A stretch of DNA of 64,000 bases from the NCBI GenBank assembly GCA_910587925.1, contig CAJUOC010000014.1, positions 1-64,000 of the forward strand, written 5' to 3'. The DNA comes from an uncultured Muribaculaceae bacterium (GTDB lineage: Bacteria; Bacteroidota; Bacteroidia; Bacteroidales; Muribaculaceae). Below are positions 9,357 to 16,424 of this stretch, in pieces (within the stretch, counting starts at the first letter, position 1; each line of letters starts with the position of its first letter). The translations under genes were made by a program, and so were the position numbers. The notes below the pieces were generated by a model that saw nothing but the letters and a program-made list of their open reading frames with translations, had not been told where the DNA came from and did no database searches.

Positions 9357-9364
9357 CAAAGGTA
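9357..9364 (-). promoter_or_regulatory. -7 element immediately before permease start
   Basis: On the minus strand TACCTTTG lies 4 bases upstream of the permease ATG (9350-9352). As transcription in Bacteroidetes starts a few bases after this element, the mRNA would have almost no leader. It also supports the chosen start codon. Confidence 0.5.
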
Positions 9365-9439
9365 CGGATTGGAGGGCAGATATGTGTTACACCATTCTCA
9401 AAGATTGTTGCACGATTGTGCAGGACGTCGCCCCGCCCC

Positions 9440-10000
9440 TCACACCTCGTCGATGCCCAGGCGCGCGCCGGCGTCGCGAAACTCCGATATGGTCACGCCC
9501 TGCGACTTCTTGAAGGCCCGCGACAGATGGGCCACGCTCGAGAAGCCCACCCTGTCGGCAATCTCGGCCAGGGTGAGCTCGCGGTCGTAGAGCAACTCCT
9601 TGACATACTCGATGCGCTGCGACATGAGGTAGCTCTGGATGGTACGGCTCTCCAGCGACGAAAACAGGCGGCTGGCATAGCGGAAGTCAAGTCCGACGGC
9701 ATCGGCCAGATATGCCGAGAGCTTGACGCCCCCGGCTATATCGTGGCGCGCATAGCACCGCACGGCGGCCTTGATTTTCTCCAGCACCACCAGTTCGTGG
9801 GACTGCAGCGGCTCAAATCCCACCGCCCGCAGCCGCTCGGAGAGCTGCCCCAGGGTATGGGCATCCGGCCGGGCGGCAAACGTCACCGCGCCCAGCGCGA
9901 CCCTCGCGCCGGCGATGCCCAGGTCGCGGCAGATATCCTCGACCGTCATCACACAGCGGCGGCATACCATATTTTTTATATGCAGTGTCTCGGCAGACAT
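9440..10000 (-). CDS. AraC-family regulator with HMA-like metal motif
   Basis: A 186-residue regulator. The C-terminal 100 residues are a typical AraC/XylS double helix-turn-helix (ESRTIQSYLMSQRIEYVKEL and LTLAEIADRVGFSSVAHLSRAFKK). The N-terminal 80 residues resemble a small ferredoxin-like HMA fold, with IKNMVCRRC giving Cys13 and Cys16. This mirrors the HMA motif of the permease encoded just downstream and suggests metal sensing (Cu or a similar ion). The frame stays open to 10207, but the ATG at 10000 starts the conserved part and avoids overlap with the flavin reductase gene. It lies 16 bases after that gene and 87 before the permease. Confidence 0.8.
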   Translation of the reverse strand: MSAETLHIKNMVCRRCVMTVEDICRDLGIAGARVALGAVTFAARPDAHTLGQLSERLRAVGFEPLQSHELVVLEKIKAAVRCYARHDIAGGVKLSAYLADAVGLDFRYASRLFSSLESRTIQSYLMSQRIEYVKELLYDRELTLAEIADRVGFSSVAHLSRAFKKSQGVTISEFRDAGARLGIDEV

Positions 10001-10016
10001 CGGCTCACGGGCAGGG

Positions 10017-10583
10017 TCAGAGCGAGCGGCCGTCGTGAAACGCACGTCCCACGCGGTCGCCAAGAGCGATGTATCCGTGATGCACGGGGTCGTAGGTGAT
10101 GAGGCGCATACGCTCCACATCGGGCTCACCGTCTGCGGCCAGGTATTTCTCGTCGCACAGTATGTCGAGTATCTCGGCGATGATATAGAAGCCGGTCTCC
10201 GACTCATACAGTTTCTCCTTGATGCGGCACTCGAGTGTCATCGGGAAGCAGCTGTATACGGGCGCGTCGACACTGCGGCCGCGCGTGGCCACCCACCCTG
10301 TCCTGGCCATCTTGTCGGGATGCGTGCGGCCGCTCACCAGCCCCACATAGTCGGCGGCCACCATGGTATCGGCTGTGGCAAAGGCCACGGTAAAGTCGGG
10401 GCATCGGTTGAGATTGTCGGTGGTGGCATGGGAGCCCATCGATATCATGATTTCTTTGCTGTCCCACTGGCCGGCCCAGGCGGCGTTCATGGCATTGGGA
10501 GTACCGTCGGCATTGTATGTGCCGATTATCAGCACCGGCTGCGGCAGCATCCAGGCTTTTGGCGTAAAACTTTTCATACTCAT
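10017..10583 (-). CDS. Flavin reductase-like FMN-binding protein
   Basis: A 188-residue protein of the flavin reductase/FMN-binding split-barrel family (PF01613). The N-terminal PVLIIGTYNADGTPNAMNAA, the SHATTDNL stretch and YVGLVSGR are the expected cofactor-side blocks. Such proteins bind FMN and in Bacteroidetes are often free-standing; the physiological partner is unknown. Starts at 10583 or 10577 are both possible (the second codon pair also includes Met). It sits 3 bases after the acetyltransferase gene and 16 before the AraC gene, so the three are likely one transcript. Confidence 0.8.
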   Translation of the reverse strand: MSMKSFTPKAWMLPQPVLIIGTYNADGTPNAMNAAWAGQWDSKEIMISMGSHATTDNLNRCPDFTVAFATADTMVAADYVGLVSGRTHPDKMARTGWVATRGRSVDAPVYSCFPMTLECRIKEKLYESETGFYIIAEILDILCDEKYLAADGEPDVERMRLITYDPVHHGYIALGDRVGRAFHDGRSL

Positions 10584-10586
10584 TGT

Positions 10587-11189
10587 TTATATATATTGGC
10601 TGATTACGTCGGCGTCGGTGATGGGGCGCACCACTTTGCATGGCGCCCCCACAGCCAGCACACCGGCGGGTATATCCTTGACCACGACACTGCCGGCGCC
10701 TATCACGCTGCCGGCGCCGATACTCACTCCGGGGAGCACAGTCACACCCGCGGCAATCCATACGTTGTCGCCGATGGTGATGGGGCGGCCGGTCATGACT
10801 CCGGCATTGCGCTGGGCGGCATCGAGGGCGTGGGTGATGGTGATGAGCGAGCAATTGGGGCCTATCATCACATTGTCGCCGATGGTCACCCGGGCCTCGT
10901 CGAGGATGGCGAGATTGAAATTGCCCATAAAATTGGCGCCGATATGTATGTTGAACCCGAAATCGCATCTGAAAGGACTGTGTATCACCGCCCCGGGACC
11001 GCACTCGCCCAGCAGCGAGCGCAGCAGTGCATCGCGGTCGGCGGCAGCGTCGGGCGGCAGCGAATTGTATCGATGACATGCGGCTGTACACCGCCCCAGC
11101 AGCTCTGATATCTCGGGCGAGTCTTTTGCACCGGCGCGCACCCACTCGCCGCGGCCGAGCGCTTCAAGAGTCTTGTCTATATCCATCAT
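10587..11189 (-). CDS. Sugar O-acetyltransferase, maltose/galactoside type
   Basis: A 200-residue hexapeptide-repeat acetyltransferase of the Maa/LacA class, which transfers acetyl from acetyl-CoA to a sugar hydroxyl. The helical N-terminal cap is followed by left-handed beta-helix repeats (IGDNVMIGPNCSLITITHALD, with the catalytic-type His in THALD, then ITIGDNVWIAAGVTVLPGVS and IGAGSVIGAGSVVVKDIPAG). The natural substrate is usually unknown. The start is taken at the ATG 11189 (or 11186); the earlier in-frame Met codons would run through the promoter region. It is first of a probable three-gene unit with the flavin reductase and AraC genes. Confidence 0.85.
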   Translation of the reverse strand: MMDIDKTLEALGRGEWVRAGAKDSPEISELLGRCTAACHRYNSLPPDAAADRDALLRSLLGECGPGAVIHSPFRCDFGFNIHIGANFMGNFNLAILDEARVTIGDNVMIGPNCSLITITHALDAAQRNAGVMTGRPITIGDNVWIAAGVTVLPGVSIGAGSVIGAGSVVVKDIPAGVLAVGAPCKVVRPITDADVISQYI

Positions 11190-11193
11190 ATTG

Positions 11194-11234
11194 CAAAGAT
11201 AATAATTCCCGGCGATATCAGCCATACAAAGATA
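11194..11234 (-). promoter_or_regulatory. Two -7 elements before acetyltransferase gene
   Basis: On the minus strand TATCTTTG occurs twice, at 11227-11234 and 11194-11201. The proximal copy is 4 bases from the ATG at 11189 and would give a leaderless message; the distal copy would give a leader of about 30 bases. Confidence 0.4.
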
Positions 11235-11246
11235 CCGCCTGAAAAG

Positions 11247-11278
11247 TTTGCGGCGAGTGGGTATTTTTACTACATTTG
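11247..11278 (+). promoter_or_regulatory. Rubrerythrin promoter, full consensus
   Basis: TTTG at 11247-11250, a 20-base spacer, and TACATTTG at 11271-11278 form a complete Bacteroidetes -33/-7 promoter 35 bases upstream of the ATG at 11314. Confidence 0.75.
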
Positions 11279-11313
11279 CCGTGTCTAAAACAATTACCAA
11301 CTTTATCACCGAC

Positions 11314-11868
11314 ATGAACAAGAAATTCATATGCACCGTGTGCGGCTACGTACACGAGGGCAGCGAGGCTCCCGAAAAGTGCCCCCAGTGCGGCGCTCCC
11401 GCATCGAAGTTTAAAGAGCTCGACGAGACCGCTCTGCTCCAGTTTGTCACCGAGCACGAGGTGGGCGTGGCCAAGGGCTGCGACCAGCAGATGATCGACG
11501 ACCTCACCGCTCACTTCAACGGCGAGTGCACCGAGGTGGGCATGTACCTGGCCATGTCGCGCCAGGCCGACCGCGAGGGCTATCCCGAAATCGCCGAGGC
11601 TTTCAAGCGCTACGCTATCGAGGAGGCCGAGCACGCATCGAAGTTTGCCGAGCTGCTGGGCGAGATGGTCTGGGACACCAAGACCAACCTGTACAAGCGC
11701 ATGATGGCCGAGGCCGGTGCCAACGCCGACAAGATGCGTATCGCCAAGCGTGCCAAGGAGCTCAACCTCGACGCCATACACGACACCGTGCATGAGATGG
11801 CCAAGGATGAGGCCCGCCACGGCCAGGGCTTCGCCGGCCTGTATGCCCGCTACTTCGGCGGCAAGTAA
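11314..11868 (+). CDS. Rubrerythrin with N-terminal rubredoxin domain
   Basis: A 184-residue peroxidase-type rubrerythrin in the reversed order. An N-terminal rubredoxin-like iron site has Cys7, Cys10, Cys23 and Cys26; a ferritin-like four-helix domain follows with the diiron ligands in ECTEVGMY, AIEEAEHA and DEARHG. Such reverse rubrerythrins reduce hydrogen peroxide with electrons passed through the rubredoxin iron, a main oxygen defence of anaerobes. The ATG at 11314 starts the rubredoxin fold; the longer frame from 11248 would cover the promoter. Its transcript ends at the shared hairpin 11894-11929. Confidence 0.92.
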   Translation: MNKKFICTVCGYVHEGSEAPEKCPQCGAPASKFKELDETALLQFVTEHEVGVAKGCDQQMIDDLTAHFNGECTEVGMYLAMSRQADREGYPEIAEAFKRYAIEEAEHASKFAELLGEMVWDTKTNLYKRMMAEAGANADKMRIAKRAKELNLDAIHDTVHEMAKDEARHGQGFAGLYARYFGGK

Positions 11869-11893
11869 TACACGGCGCCACGCCATATACCGC

Positions 11894-11929
11894 AGCGTCC
11901 GGCTTTCTCCGCGGAGAGGGCCGGACGCT
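11894..11929. terminator. Hairpin between convergent genes
   Basis: Arms AGCGTCCGGC (11894-11903) and its complement (11920-11929) enclose a smaller inner palindrome. It lies between the convergent rubrerythrin and antiporter genes; only a short T-rich tail follows, so efficiency is uncertain. Confidence 0.5.
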
Positions 11930-11936
11930 CTATCTT

Positions 11937-11970
11937 CAGTCGCCCGATTCCTTCAGTCGCCCGATTCCTC
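11937..11970. repeat. 17-base tandem duplication at antiporter stop
   Basis: Two copies of a 17-base word (11937-11953 and 11954-11970, one base different at the end) span the antiporter stop codon. The second-frame copy repeats the final codons after the stop without altering the protein. Confidence 0.6.
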
Positions 11971-13437
11971 GATGATGAGGAGGGCGTCGCCGGGCTGCAG
12001 ACGGCGACGGCCGTTGGGCACTATATAGCGGCCGTCGCGGCGTATCATCATCACCAGCGAGCCTTCGGGCAGGCTCATGTCGCGCAGGGTGTTGCCGCGG
12101 GCAAGGTCGTCGTCGGTCAGCACCACGGTACGCAGCGATGTGGGATGCTCGTCGGCCAGGTCGACTCCAAAGGCGTCCTCGCCCGGGCCCGACTGCTCCA
12201 TCAGCCCCAGCCGACGGCCGGCGGCAATCACCGTGGTGCCCTGCACCAGCAGCGAGAGTATGGTCACGAAAAAGACGATATTGAATATCTGCGATGCGCC
12301 CTGCACATCGGCCACCACGGGATAGGTGGCAAAGATGATGGGCACAGCTCCGCGCAGACCCACCCACGACACATACATGCGCGCCCGCGGAGTGATGCGT
12401 CTGAAGGGCGCAAGGCACAGCATCACGCTCAGCGGACGCCCCACCAGTATCATAAACACACCTATGATGAGGCCCACCACGGCCACCGACAGCATCTCGC
12501 GGGGGTTGACCAGCAGCCCGAGCATGATAAACACCACTATCTGCGCCAGCCATGTCAGGCTGTCCATGAAGCGGCCGACGCTCTTCTTGAAAGGCACGCG
12601 TGAGTTGCCGAATACTATGCCGCATATGTACACGGCCAGATAGCCGTTGCCGCCGAGCTTGTCGGTGAGCGTGAAGGTGAGGAAGACGGTGGCCGTGGCA
12701 AGGATGGATATCATGGCGGTCGACTGCGCGCCGTCGTCGGCCGCTGCGCCGGAGCTGCCTATGCGCCGGTAAGTGCGGGCGAGCCACACGCCCAGCATAC
12801 CGCAGCCGACGCCAAGCGCCGTGCCTATGCCAAACTGCATGAGCAGCTGCAGGGCTATGTCGCCTGCCGACAGGCCGCCCCCCATCGTGGCCGCTTCTAT
12901 CAGTATGATGGTGAGCATGTATGCCATGGGGTCGTTGGAGCCGCTCTCCAGCTCGAGCATCGGCCGCAGATTTTGCTTCAGGCTCACGTTGTGGGAGCCG
13001 AGCAGACCGAATACCGACGCCGAGTCGGTCGACGACATCGTGGCCGCGAGCAGCAGCGACGGTATCAGCGCAAAGTGTATGTTGGTCCAGCTCATCCCCG
13101 ACAGCCAGAAGATAAACAGGCCTGTGAGGGCGGCCGTGAGCACCACTCCGAGGGTCGACAGCACCAGCCCCGGCGTCACCACCGGGCGCACGGCCTTGAT
13201 GGCTGTGGCCGTGCCGCCTGTAAAGAGAATGATACACAGCGCCACCATGCCCACATATTGGGCGGTGTGCATGTCGTCAAACCGCAGCCCCAGCCCGTCG
13301 ATGCCAAATCCCATGCCCACGAGCAGGAAGATGAGCAGCAGGGGCAGGCCGGTGCGATAGCTCGACTTTCCGATGAGTACTCCGGCTATGAGCAGCACGG
13401 AGCTGACCAACAGTATGTTTTCGCCACTTATTTGCAT
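11953..13437 (-). CDS. Potassium/proton antiporter, NhaP2/CvrA type
   Basis: A 494-residue CPA1-family cation/proton antiporter. About twelve membrane helices contain the usual motifs (VALCIILFTGGTATAI, SSTDSASVFGLLG near residues 115-130, LELESGSNDPMAYMLT). After the membrane part a cytoplasmic TrkA-C-like regulatory domain (residues about 400-494) ends in RRRLQPGDALLIIEESGD. Together this matches potassium/proton antiporters that expel K+ and restore volume or pH. The ATG at 13437 begins the hydrophobic N-terminus; the frame upstream of it runs through the promoter. It is divergent from the BlaI gene. Confidence 0.88.
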   Translation of the reverse strand: MQISGENILLVSSVLLIAGVLIGKSSYRTGLPLLLIFLLVGMGFGIDGLGLRFDDMHTAQYVGMVALCIILFTGGTATAIKAVRPVVTPGLVLSTLGVVLTAALTGLFIFWLSGMSWTNIHFALIPSLLLAATMSSTDSASVFGLLGSHNVSLKQNLRPMLELESGSNDPMAYMLTIILIEAATMGGGLSAGDIALQLLMQFGIGTALGVGCGMLGVWLARTYRRIGSSGAAADDGAQSTAMISILATATVFLTFTLTDKLGGNGYLAVYICGIVFGNSRVPFKKSVGRFMDSLTWLAQIVVFIMLGLLVNPREMLSVAVVGLIIGVFMILVGRPLSVMLCLAPFRRITPRARMYVSWVGLRGAVPIIFATYPVVADVQGASQIFNIVFFVTILSLLVQGTTVIAAGRRLGLMEQSGPGEDAFGVDLADEHPTSLRTVVLTDDDLARGNTLRDMSLPEGSLVMMIRRDGRYIVPNGRRRLQPGDALLIIEESGD

Positions 13438-13457
13438 AAGATATATTGTTTTCGATA

Positions 13458-13487
13458 CAAAGGTAGCACGAAGTGTCTGCACGACAG
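13458..13487 (-). promoter_or_regulatory. Promoter of K+/H+ antiporter gene
   Basis: On the minus strand TCTG (13484-13487, one mismatch to TTTG), a 18-19-base spacer and TACCTTTG (13458-13465) form a plausible promoter 20 bases before the ATG at 13437. Confidence 0.45.
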
Positions 13488-13516
13488 AATTTTTTGTAAA
13501 CTTTTTTTGAGATATG

Positions 13517-13548
13517 CTTGGTAAACTAAAAAATTAGTTGTACGTTTG
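13517..13548 (+). promoter_or_regulatory. BlaI/M56 operon promoter
   Basis: CTTG at 13517-13520, a 20-base spacer and TACGTTTG at 13541-13548 form a near-consensus promoter 33 bases before the BlaI ATG. The -7 element lies exactly between two identical dyads, so bound repressor would flank it. Confidence 0.65.
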
Positions 13549-13571
13549 CGCATCCAACTAATTTATTAGTT
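13524..13571. promoter_or_regulatory. Twin operators for the BlaI-family repressor
   Basis: AACTAA-4 bases-TTAGTT occurs perfectly at 13524-13539 and again at 13556-13571, 32 bases centre to centre (about three helical turns). The dyads bracket the -7 element of the operon. BlaI/MecI repressors bind short dyads in their own promoter, so these are the likely autoregulatory operators. Confidence 0.7.
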
Positions 13572-13581
13572 AAGCAAGACT

Positions 13582-13962
13582 ATGCGAAAGAAAGATACCA
13601 CACCCCGGCTTACCGACCGCGAGAGCGAGATCATGGACATGCTGTGGGAGCACGGGCCGATGTATGTGCGCGAGATGGTCGAGAGATACCCCGAGCCGCG
13701 TCCGCATTTCAATACTGTGTCGACCACCGTGCGCATCCTCGAGGACAAGGGCTACGCCGGCCACGAGGCCATCGGCGGCTCCTACCGATACCATGCCGTG
13801 GCGCGGAGGTCTGACTTTGCCGGGCGCTCGCTCGCGCAGATTATCAAGCGGTATTTCCGCGGCTCGGCCGGGGCTGCCGTATCGGCGCTCGTGGAGGAGG
13901 AGCAGCTGTCGGTCGACGAGCTGAAAGAAATCATCGAGATGATAGAGTCTAAAAAACGATAG
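13582..13962 (+). CDS. BlaI/MecI/CopY-family repressor
   Basis: A 126-residue winged-helix repressor: LTDRESEIMDMLWEHGP opens the DNA-binding domain and FNTVSTTVRILEDKGYAGHE is the recognition and wing region; the C-terminal helices (about 85-126) form the dimer domain that the partner protease normally cleaves. Members control beta-lactamase, copper or envelope-stress genes. It precedes the M56 protease gene by 2 bases, the classic BlaI-BlaR1 pair, though no beta-lactamase gene is in the window. Two dyads flank its promoter. Confidence 0.92.
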   Translation: MRKKDTTPRLTDRESEIMDMLWEHGPMYVREMVERYPEPRPHFNTVSTTVRILEDKGYAGHEAIGGSYRYHAVARRSDFAGRSLAQIIKRYFRGSAGAAVSALVEEEQLSVDELKEIIEMIESKKR

Positions 13963-13964
13963 CC

Positions 13965-15254
13965 ATGGGACACTTGCTTGCATACTCAATCGCCTCCGGA
14001 GCGGTACTGCTTGTCCTTTGGGCGGTATACCGCAGGCTGCTGGCCGCGGAGAATCAGCCGGGATTCAACCGCGCCGTACTGCTCGCCATATATGCCGTGG
14101 CGCTTGCCGCGCCGCTATTGGCGCCGCTGATGCAATCGCCTGGGACGTCACACGCGGGCTTGGCTCTGCCCGGTGCCGCCCGCCTCACCGGCTTTGAGGC
14201 TCCCGACACGGCGTCGGCACACACCGCCGTGTGGCTCACCGGGCTATACGTCGCCGGAGCCGTATGCGCCGCTGCGGCAACCGTCGCGACGGCCGTCAGG
14301 CTGTGGGCGATAGTGCACAGCGGGCGCATGACCCGCGCCGAGGGATATGTCGACGTGCGTATCGGCCGCAGCGACGTCGCCCCTTTCAGCTGGGGGCGGT
14401 ACATGGTAATGGGCGCCGGCGAGGATGCCGCGAGCGCAGCCATGATAGAGGCTCACGAACTGGCTCACATCCGCGCGCGCCACTACATCGACCTTGTCGT
14501 GTCGCAGCTTGTGTGCATACTCATGTGGTACAATCCGGCTGCATGGCTCATGCAGCGCGAGCTCAAGGCCGTACACGAGTACCAGGCCGACCGCGATGTG
14601 CTCGGCGCCGGATGCGACCCGCGCACATACCAACTCATGCTATTAAAAAAGACTGTCGGCCTGAGATTCCCGTCACTTGCCAACAGTCTTAATCACAGTA
14701 ATCTCAAAAAACGTATCACTATGATGTACAGTAAAAAGACGAGCGTCGCGCGCCGCTGTCGCGCGGCGGCGCTGGTGCCTGCCGCCGCCATGGCGCTGGC
14801 GCTGCTTGGCGCGCCCGCTGTAAGCGGCGCCATGTCGCGGCTGGCCGCGTCCACCGCTATCGACGCCAAAGTTACGGCAAAACCCGCACATGCGCAAGAG
14901 CCCCGCGCTGCCGCGCCGGCCGCTCCGGCAGAGCCGGCCGCCATGCCCGCGGCAGAGGTACAGCCGCAATACAGAGGAGGCGAGGCCGCCATGTTCAAGT
15001 ATATGATGGAAAACATGCGTTACCCCGAGGAAGCCGAGAAAGCCCGCCAGGAGGGACGCGTCGTGGTCGGATTCACCGTCACCGCCGACGGCGGAGTCGA
15101 GGACATCAAGATTAAGCGCTCCGTATCGCCGAGCCTTGATGCCGAGGCGATGCGTGTGGTATCGGGCATGTCGGGCAGCTGGCAGCCGGGGAGCGTCGAC
15201 GGCAAGCCCGTGCGCTGCACCATGGCAATCCCCGTATCCTTCAAGCTACAGTAA
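13965..15254 (+). CDS. M56 (BlaR1-like) membrane protease with TonB C-terminal domain
   Basis: A 429-residue inner-membrane protein. Three or four N-terminal helices surround an M56 zinc metalloprotease domain; HELAHIRARHYIDLV near residues 164-178 carries the HExxH active site, and VHEYQADRDVL supplies the third-ligand region. A further helix near residue 265-285 leads to an Ala/Pro-rich linker and a C-terminal TonB_C domain (QPQYRGGEAAMFKYM to the end). There is no penicillin-binding sensor domain as in true BlaR1. M56-TonB_C fusions are common in Bacteroidetes; the signal they sense is unknown. Paired with the repressor 2 bases upstream. Confidence 0.88.
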   Translation: MGHLLAYSIASGAVLLVLWAVYRRLLAAENQPGFNRAVLLAIYAVALAAPLLAPLMQSPGTSHAGLALPGAARLTGFEAPDTASAHTAVWLTGLYVAGAVCAAAATVATAVRLWAIVHSGRMTRAEGYVDVRIGRSDVAPFSWGRYMVMGAGEDAASAAMIEAHELAHIRARHYIDLVVSQLVCILMWYNPAAWLMQRELKAVHEYQADRDVLGAGCDPRTYQLMLLKKTVGLRFPSLANSLNHSNLKKRITMMYSKKTSVARRCRAAALVPAAAMALALLGAPAVSGAMSRLAASTAIDAKVTAKPAHAQEPRAAAPAAPAEPAAMPAAEVQPQYRGGEAAMFKYMMENMRYPEEAEKARQEGRVVVGFTVTADGGVEDIKIKRSVSPSLDAEAMRVVSGMSGSWQPGSVDGKPVRCTMAIPVSFKLQ

Positions 15255-15291
15255 GCCGGTGCCCCGATAATAACGGGTCATCGCAAAATTG

Positions 15292-15350
15292 AATTGCCCC
15301 CTGAAGTCAGACGGAAGAATATCTAAACCGCCCGACCTCCTGGGGCAATT
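15292..15350 (+). terminator. Possible hairpin downstream of M56 gene
   Basis: AATTGCCCC (15292-15300) pairs with GGGGCAATT (15342-15350) across a 41-base loop. The stem is short and no T-run follows, so a termination role is only a guess. Confidence 0.25.
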
Positions 15351-15412
15351 TACCCTGCGCCAACAACGGCACACAGAAAAAGCCTGTGTTTATGCGCCGC
15401 CTTGCGGCAGAA

Positions 15413-15638
15413 GAAGCGCGGAGCGCTGACCATTATGAGTAACACGGGGTGGAGCGCAGCGTAACCCCGTGCTACCCGCGCCCCGATAAGTGGAAGGTCG
15501 TTAGACCTGACCCTTTTTGCGCTGCGCCTCATTAAGGGTCAGCGCTCCGCGCTTCTGCAGTCGGGTGCAAGTCGCCGGTCACGGGGTTGCGCTTCGCTCC
15601 ACCCCGTGTTACTCATAATGGTGAGCGCTCCGCGCTTC
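15413..15638. repeat. 59-base fold-back inverted repeat
   Basis: The left arm 15413-15471 and right arm 15580-15638 are complementary over 59 bases with three mismatches. Inside the loop, 15538-15555 is a perfect 18-base complement to the start of the left arm, offering an alternative fold, and AGGTC/GACCT near 15495-15508 forms another small hairpin. The 15255-15660 region holds no credible gene. It resembles a palindromic intergenic element rather than an insertion sequence, as no transposase is present. Confidence 0.7.
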
Positions 15639-15666
15639 CCAAGCTACTATGAAGTGCGGGGGATGT

Positions 15667-15704
15667 GAAAAAAAGAAAAGTCTGTGTCAATCGACACAGA
15701 CTTT
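15667..15704 (-). terminator. Terminator of tRNA-Gln transcript
   Basis: On the minus strand a 12-base-pair stem (15677-15688 with 15693-15704, four-base loop) is followed by a T-rich run (15667-15676). It starts about 10 bases after the tRNA 3' end. Confidence 0.85.
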
Positions 15705-15714
15705 CTTTGCAAAG

Positions 15715-15785
15715 TTGCCTTAGAGGGATTCGAACCCCCACAGGCGGAACCAGAATCCGACGTGCTACCATTACACCATAAGGCA
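15715..15785 (-). tRNA. tRNA-Gln (anticodon CTG)
   Basis: Read on the minus strand it folds as a full cloverleaf: acceptor TGCCTTA pairs perfectly with TAAGGCA, the D arm is GTGTAATGGTAGCAC, the anticodon loop TTCTGGT presents CTG, and the T loop is TTCGAAT. The discriminator base is A and CCA is not encoded. One T-C mismatch sits at the top of the anticodon stem. It would read CAG glutamine codons. It has its own promoter and terminator. Confidence 0.92.
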
Positions 15786-15808
15786 ATGTTTTGGTGGGTT
15801 TGCGGTTG

Positions 15809-15839
15809 CAAAGGTACGAGTTATTTTTGAATTGTCAAG
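15809..15839 (-). promoter_or_regulatory. tRNA-Gln promoter
   Basis: On the minus strand CTTG (15836-15839), 19 bases, then TACCTTTG (15809-15816) matches the Bacteroidetes promoter, 23 bases upstream of the mature tRNA 5' end. Confidence 0.6.
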
Positions 15840-15992
15840 AGTTTGACCAACTTTTTTTCAAACTTTTTTCACACCCTGCGCCTATCTCCCTGTTTTAAAG
15901 CAAAATAAATTTTCACAAAAAACCTCAATTTTTCAGCTCCGTCACGGCGGGAGAAAAGAGCAGCCAAGTTTAGGAAGTTTTTGCACCGATAT

Positions 15993-16023
15993 TTTCACAT
16001 GTCAGAAAAAATGCGTACATTTG
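15993..16023 (+). promoter_or_regulatory. L31 promoter
   Basis: TTTC at 15993-15996 (one mismatch), 19 bases and TACATTTG at 16016-16023 precede the L31 ATG by 73 bases, leaving a leader of about 65 bases. The leader could hold an autoregulatory structure, but none was recognised with confidence. Confidence 0.5.
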
Positions 16024-16096
16024 CCGCGCCATTACGAGTACGGGCGACTTACCACCGCCCCAAACGAAATGTAAAAAGCTATAACGTTATAACGAA

Positions 16097-16351
16097 ATGA
16101 AAAAAGACATCCATCCCGCCAACTATCGCGAAGTTGTGTTCAAAGATATGTCGAACGAAGAGACCTTCATCACCCGCTCGACCATCGCCACCCGCGAGAC
16201 CATCACCATCGACGGCAAGGAGTATCCCCTGGTAAAGCTCGAAATCACCAGCTCGTCGCACCCCTTCTTCACCGGCAAGCAGAAGCTCGTCGATACCGCC
16301 GGCCGCGTCGACAAGTTCATGAGCCGCTACGGCAACCGTGGCAAGAAGTAA
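16097..16351 (+). CDS. rpmE2: Ribosomal protein bL31 type B
   Basis: An 84-residue large-subunit protein. MKKDIHPANYREVVFKDMS, the SSSHPFFTGKQKLVDTAGRV block and the basic tail are typical of L31. The CxxC zinc ligands of the classical zinc-containing type A form are absent, so this is the zinc-independent type B protein. It is followed by a strong rho-independent terminator. Confidence 0.95.
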   Translation: MKKDIHPANYREVVFKDMSNEETFITRSTIATRETITIDGKEYPLVKLEITSSSHPFFTGKQKLVDTAGRVDKFMSRYGNRGKK

Positions 16352-16380
16352 TCTTCGCCCGACTTTTCGGTAAAATATTC

Positions 16381-16417
16381 GCGCGCCATTCTTCCGGAGT
16401 ATGGCGCGCGCCTTTTT
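16381..16417 (+). terminator. L31 rho-independent terminator
   Basis: GCGCGCCAT (16381-16389) pairs with ATGGCGCGC (16401-16409) and a T5 run follows at 16413-16417. The stem includes the ATG at 16401, which is therefore not the start of the next gene. Confidence 0.85.
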
Positions 16418-16424
16418 GAAGCAT

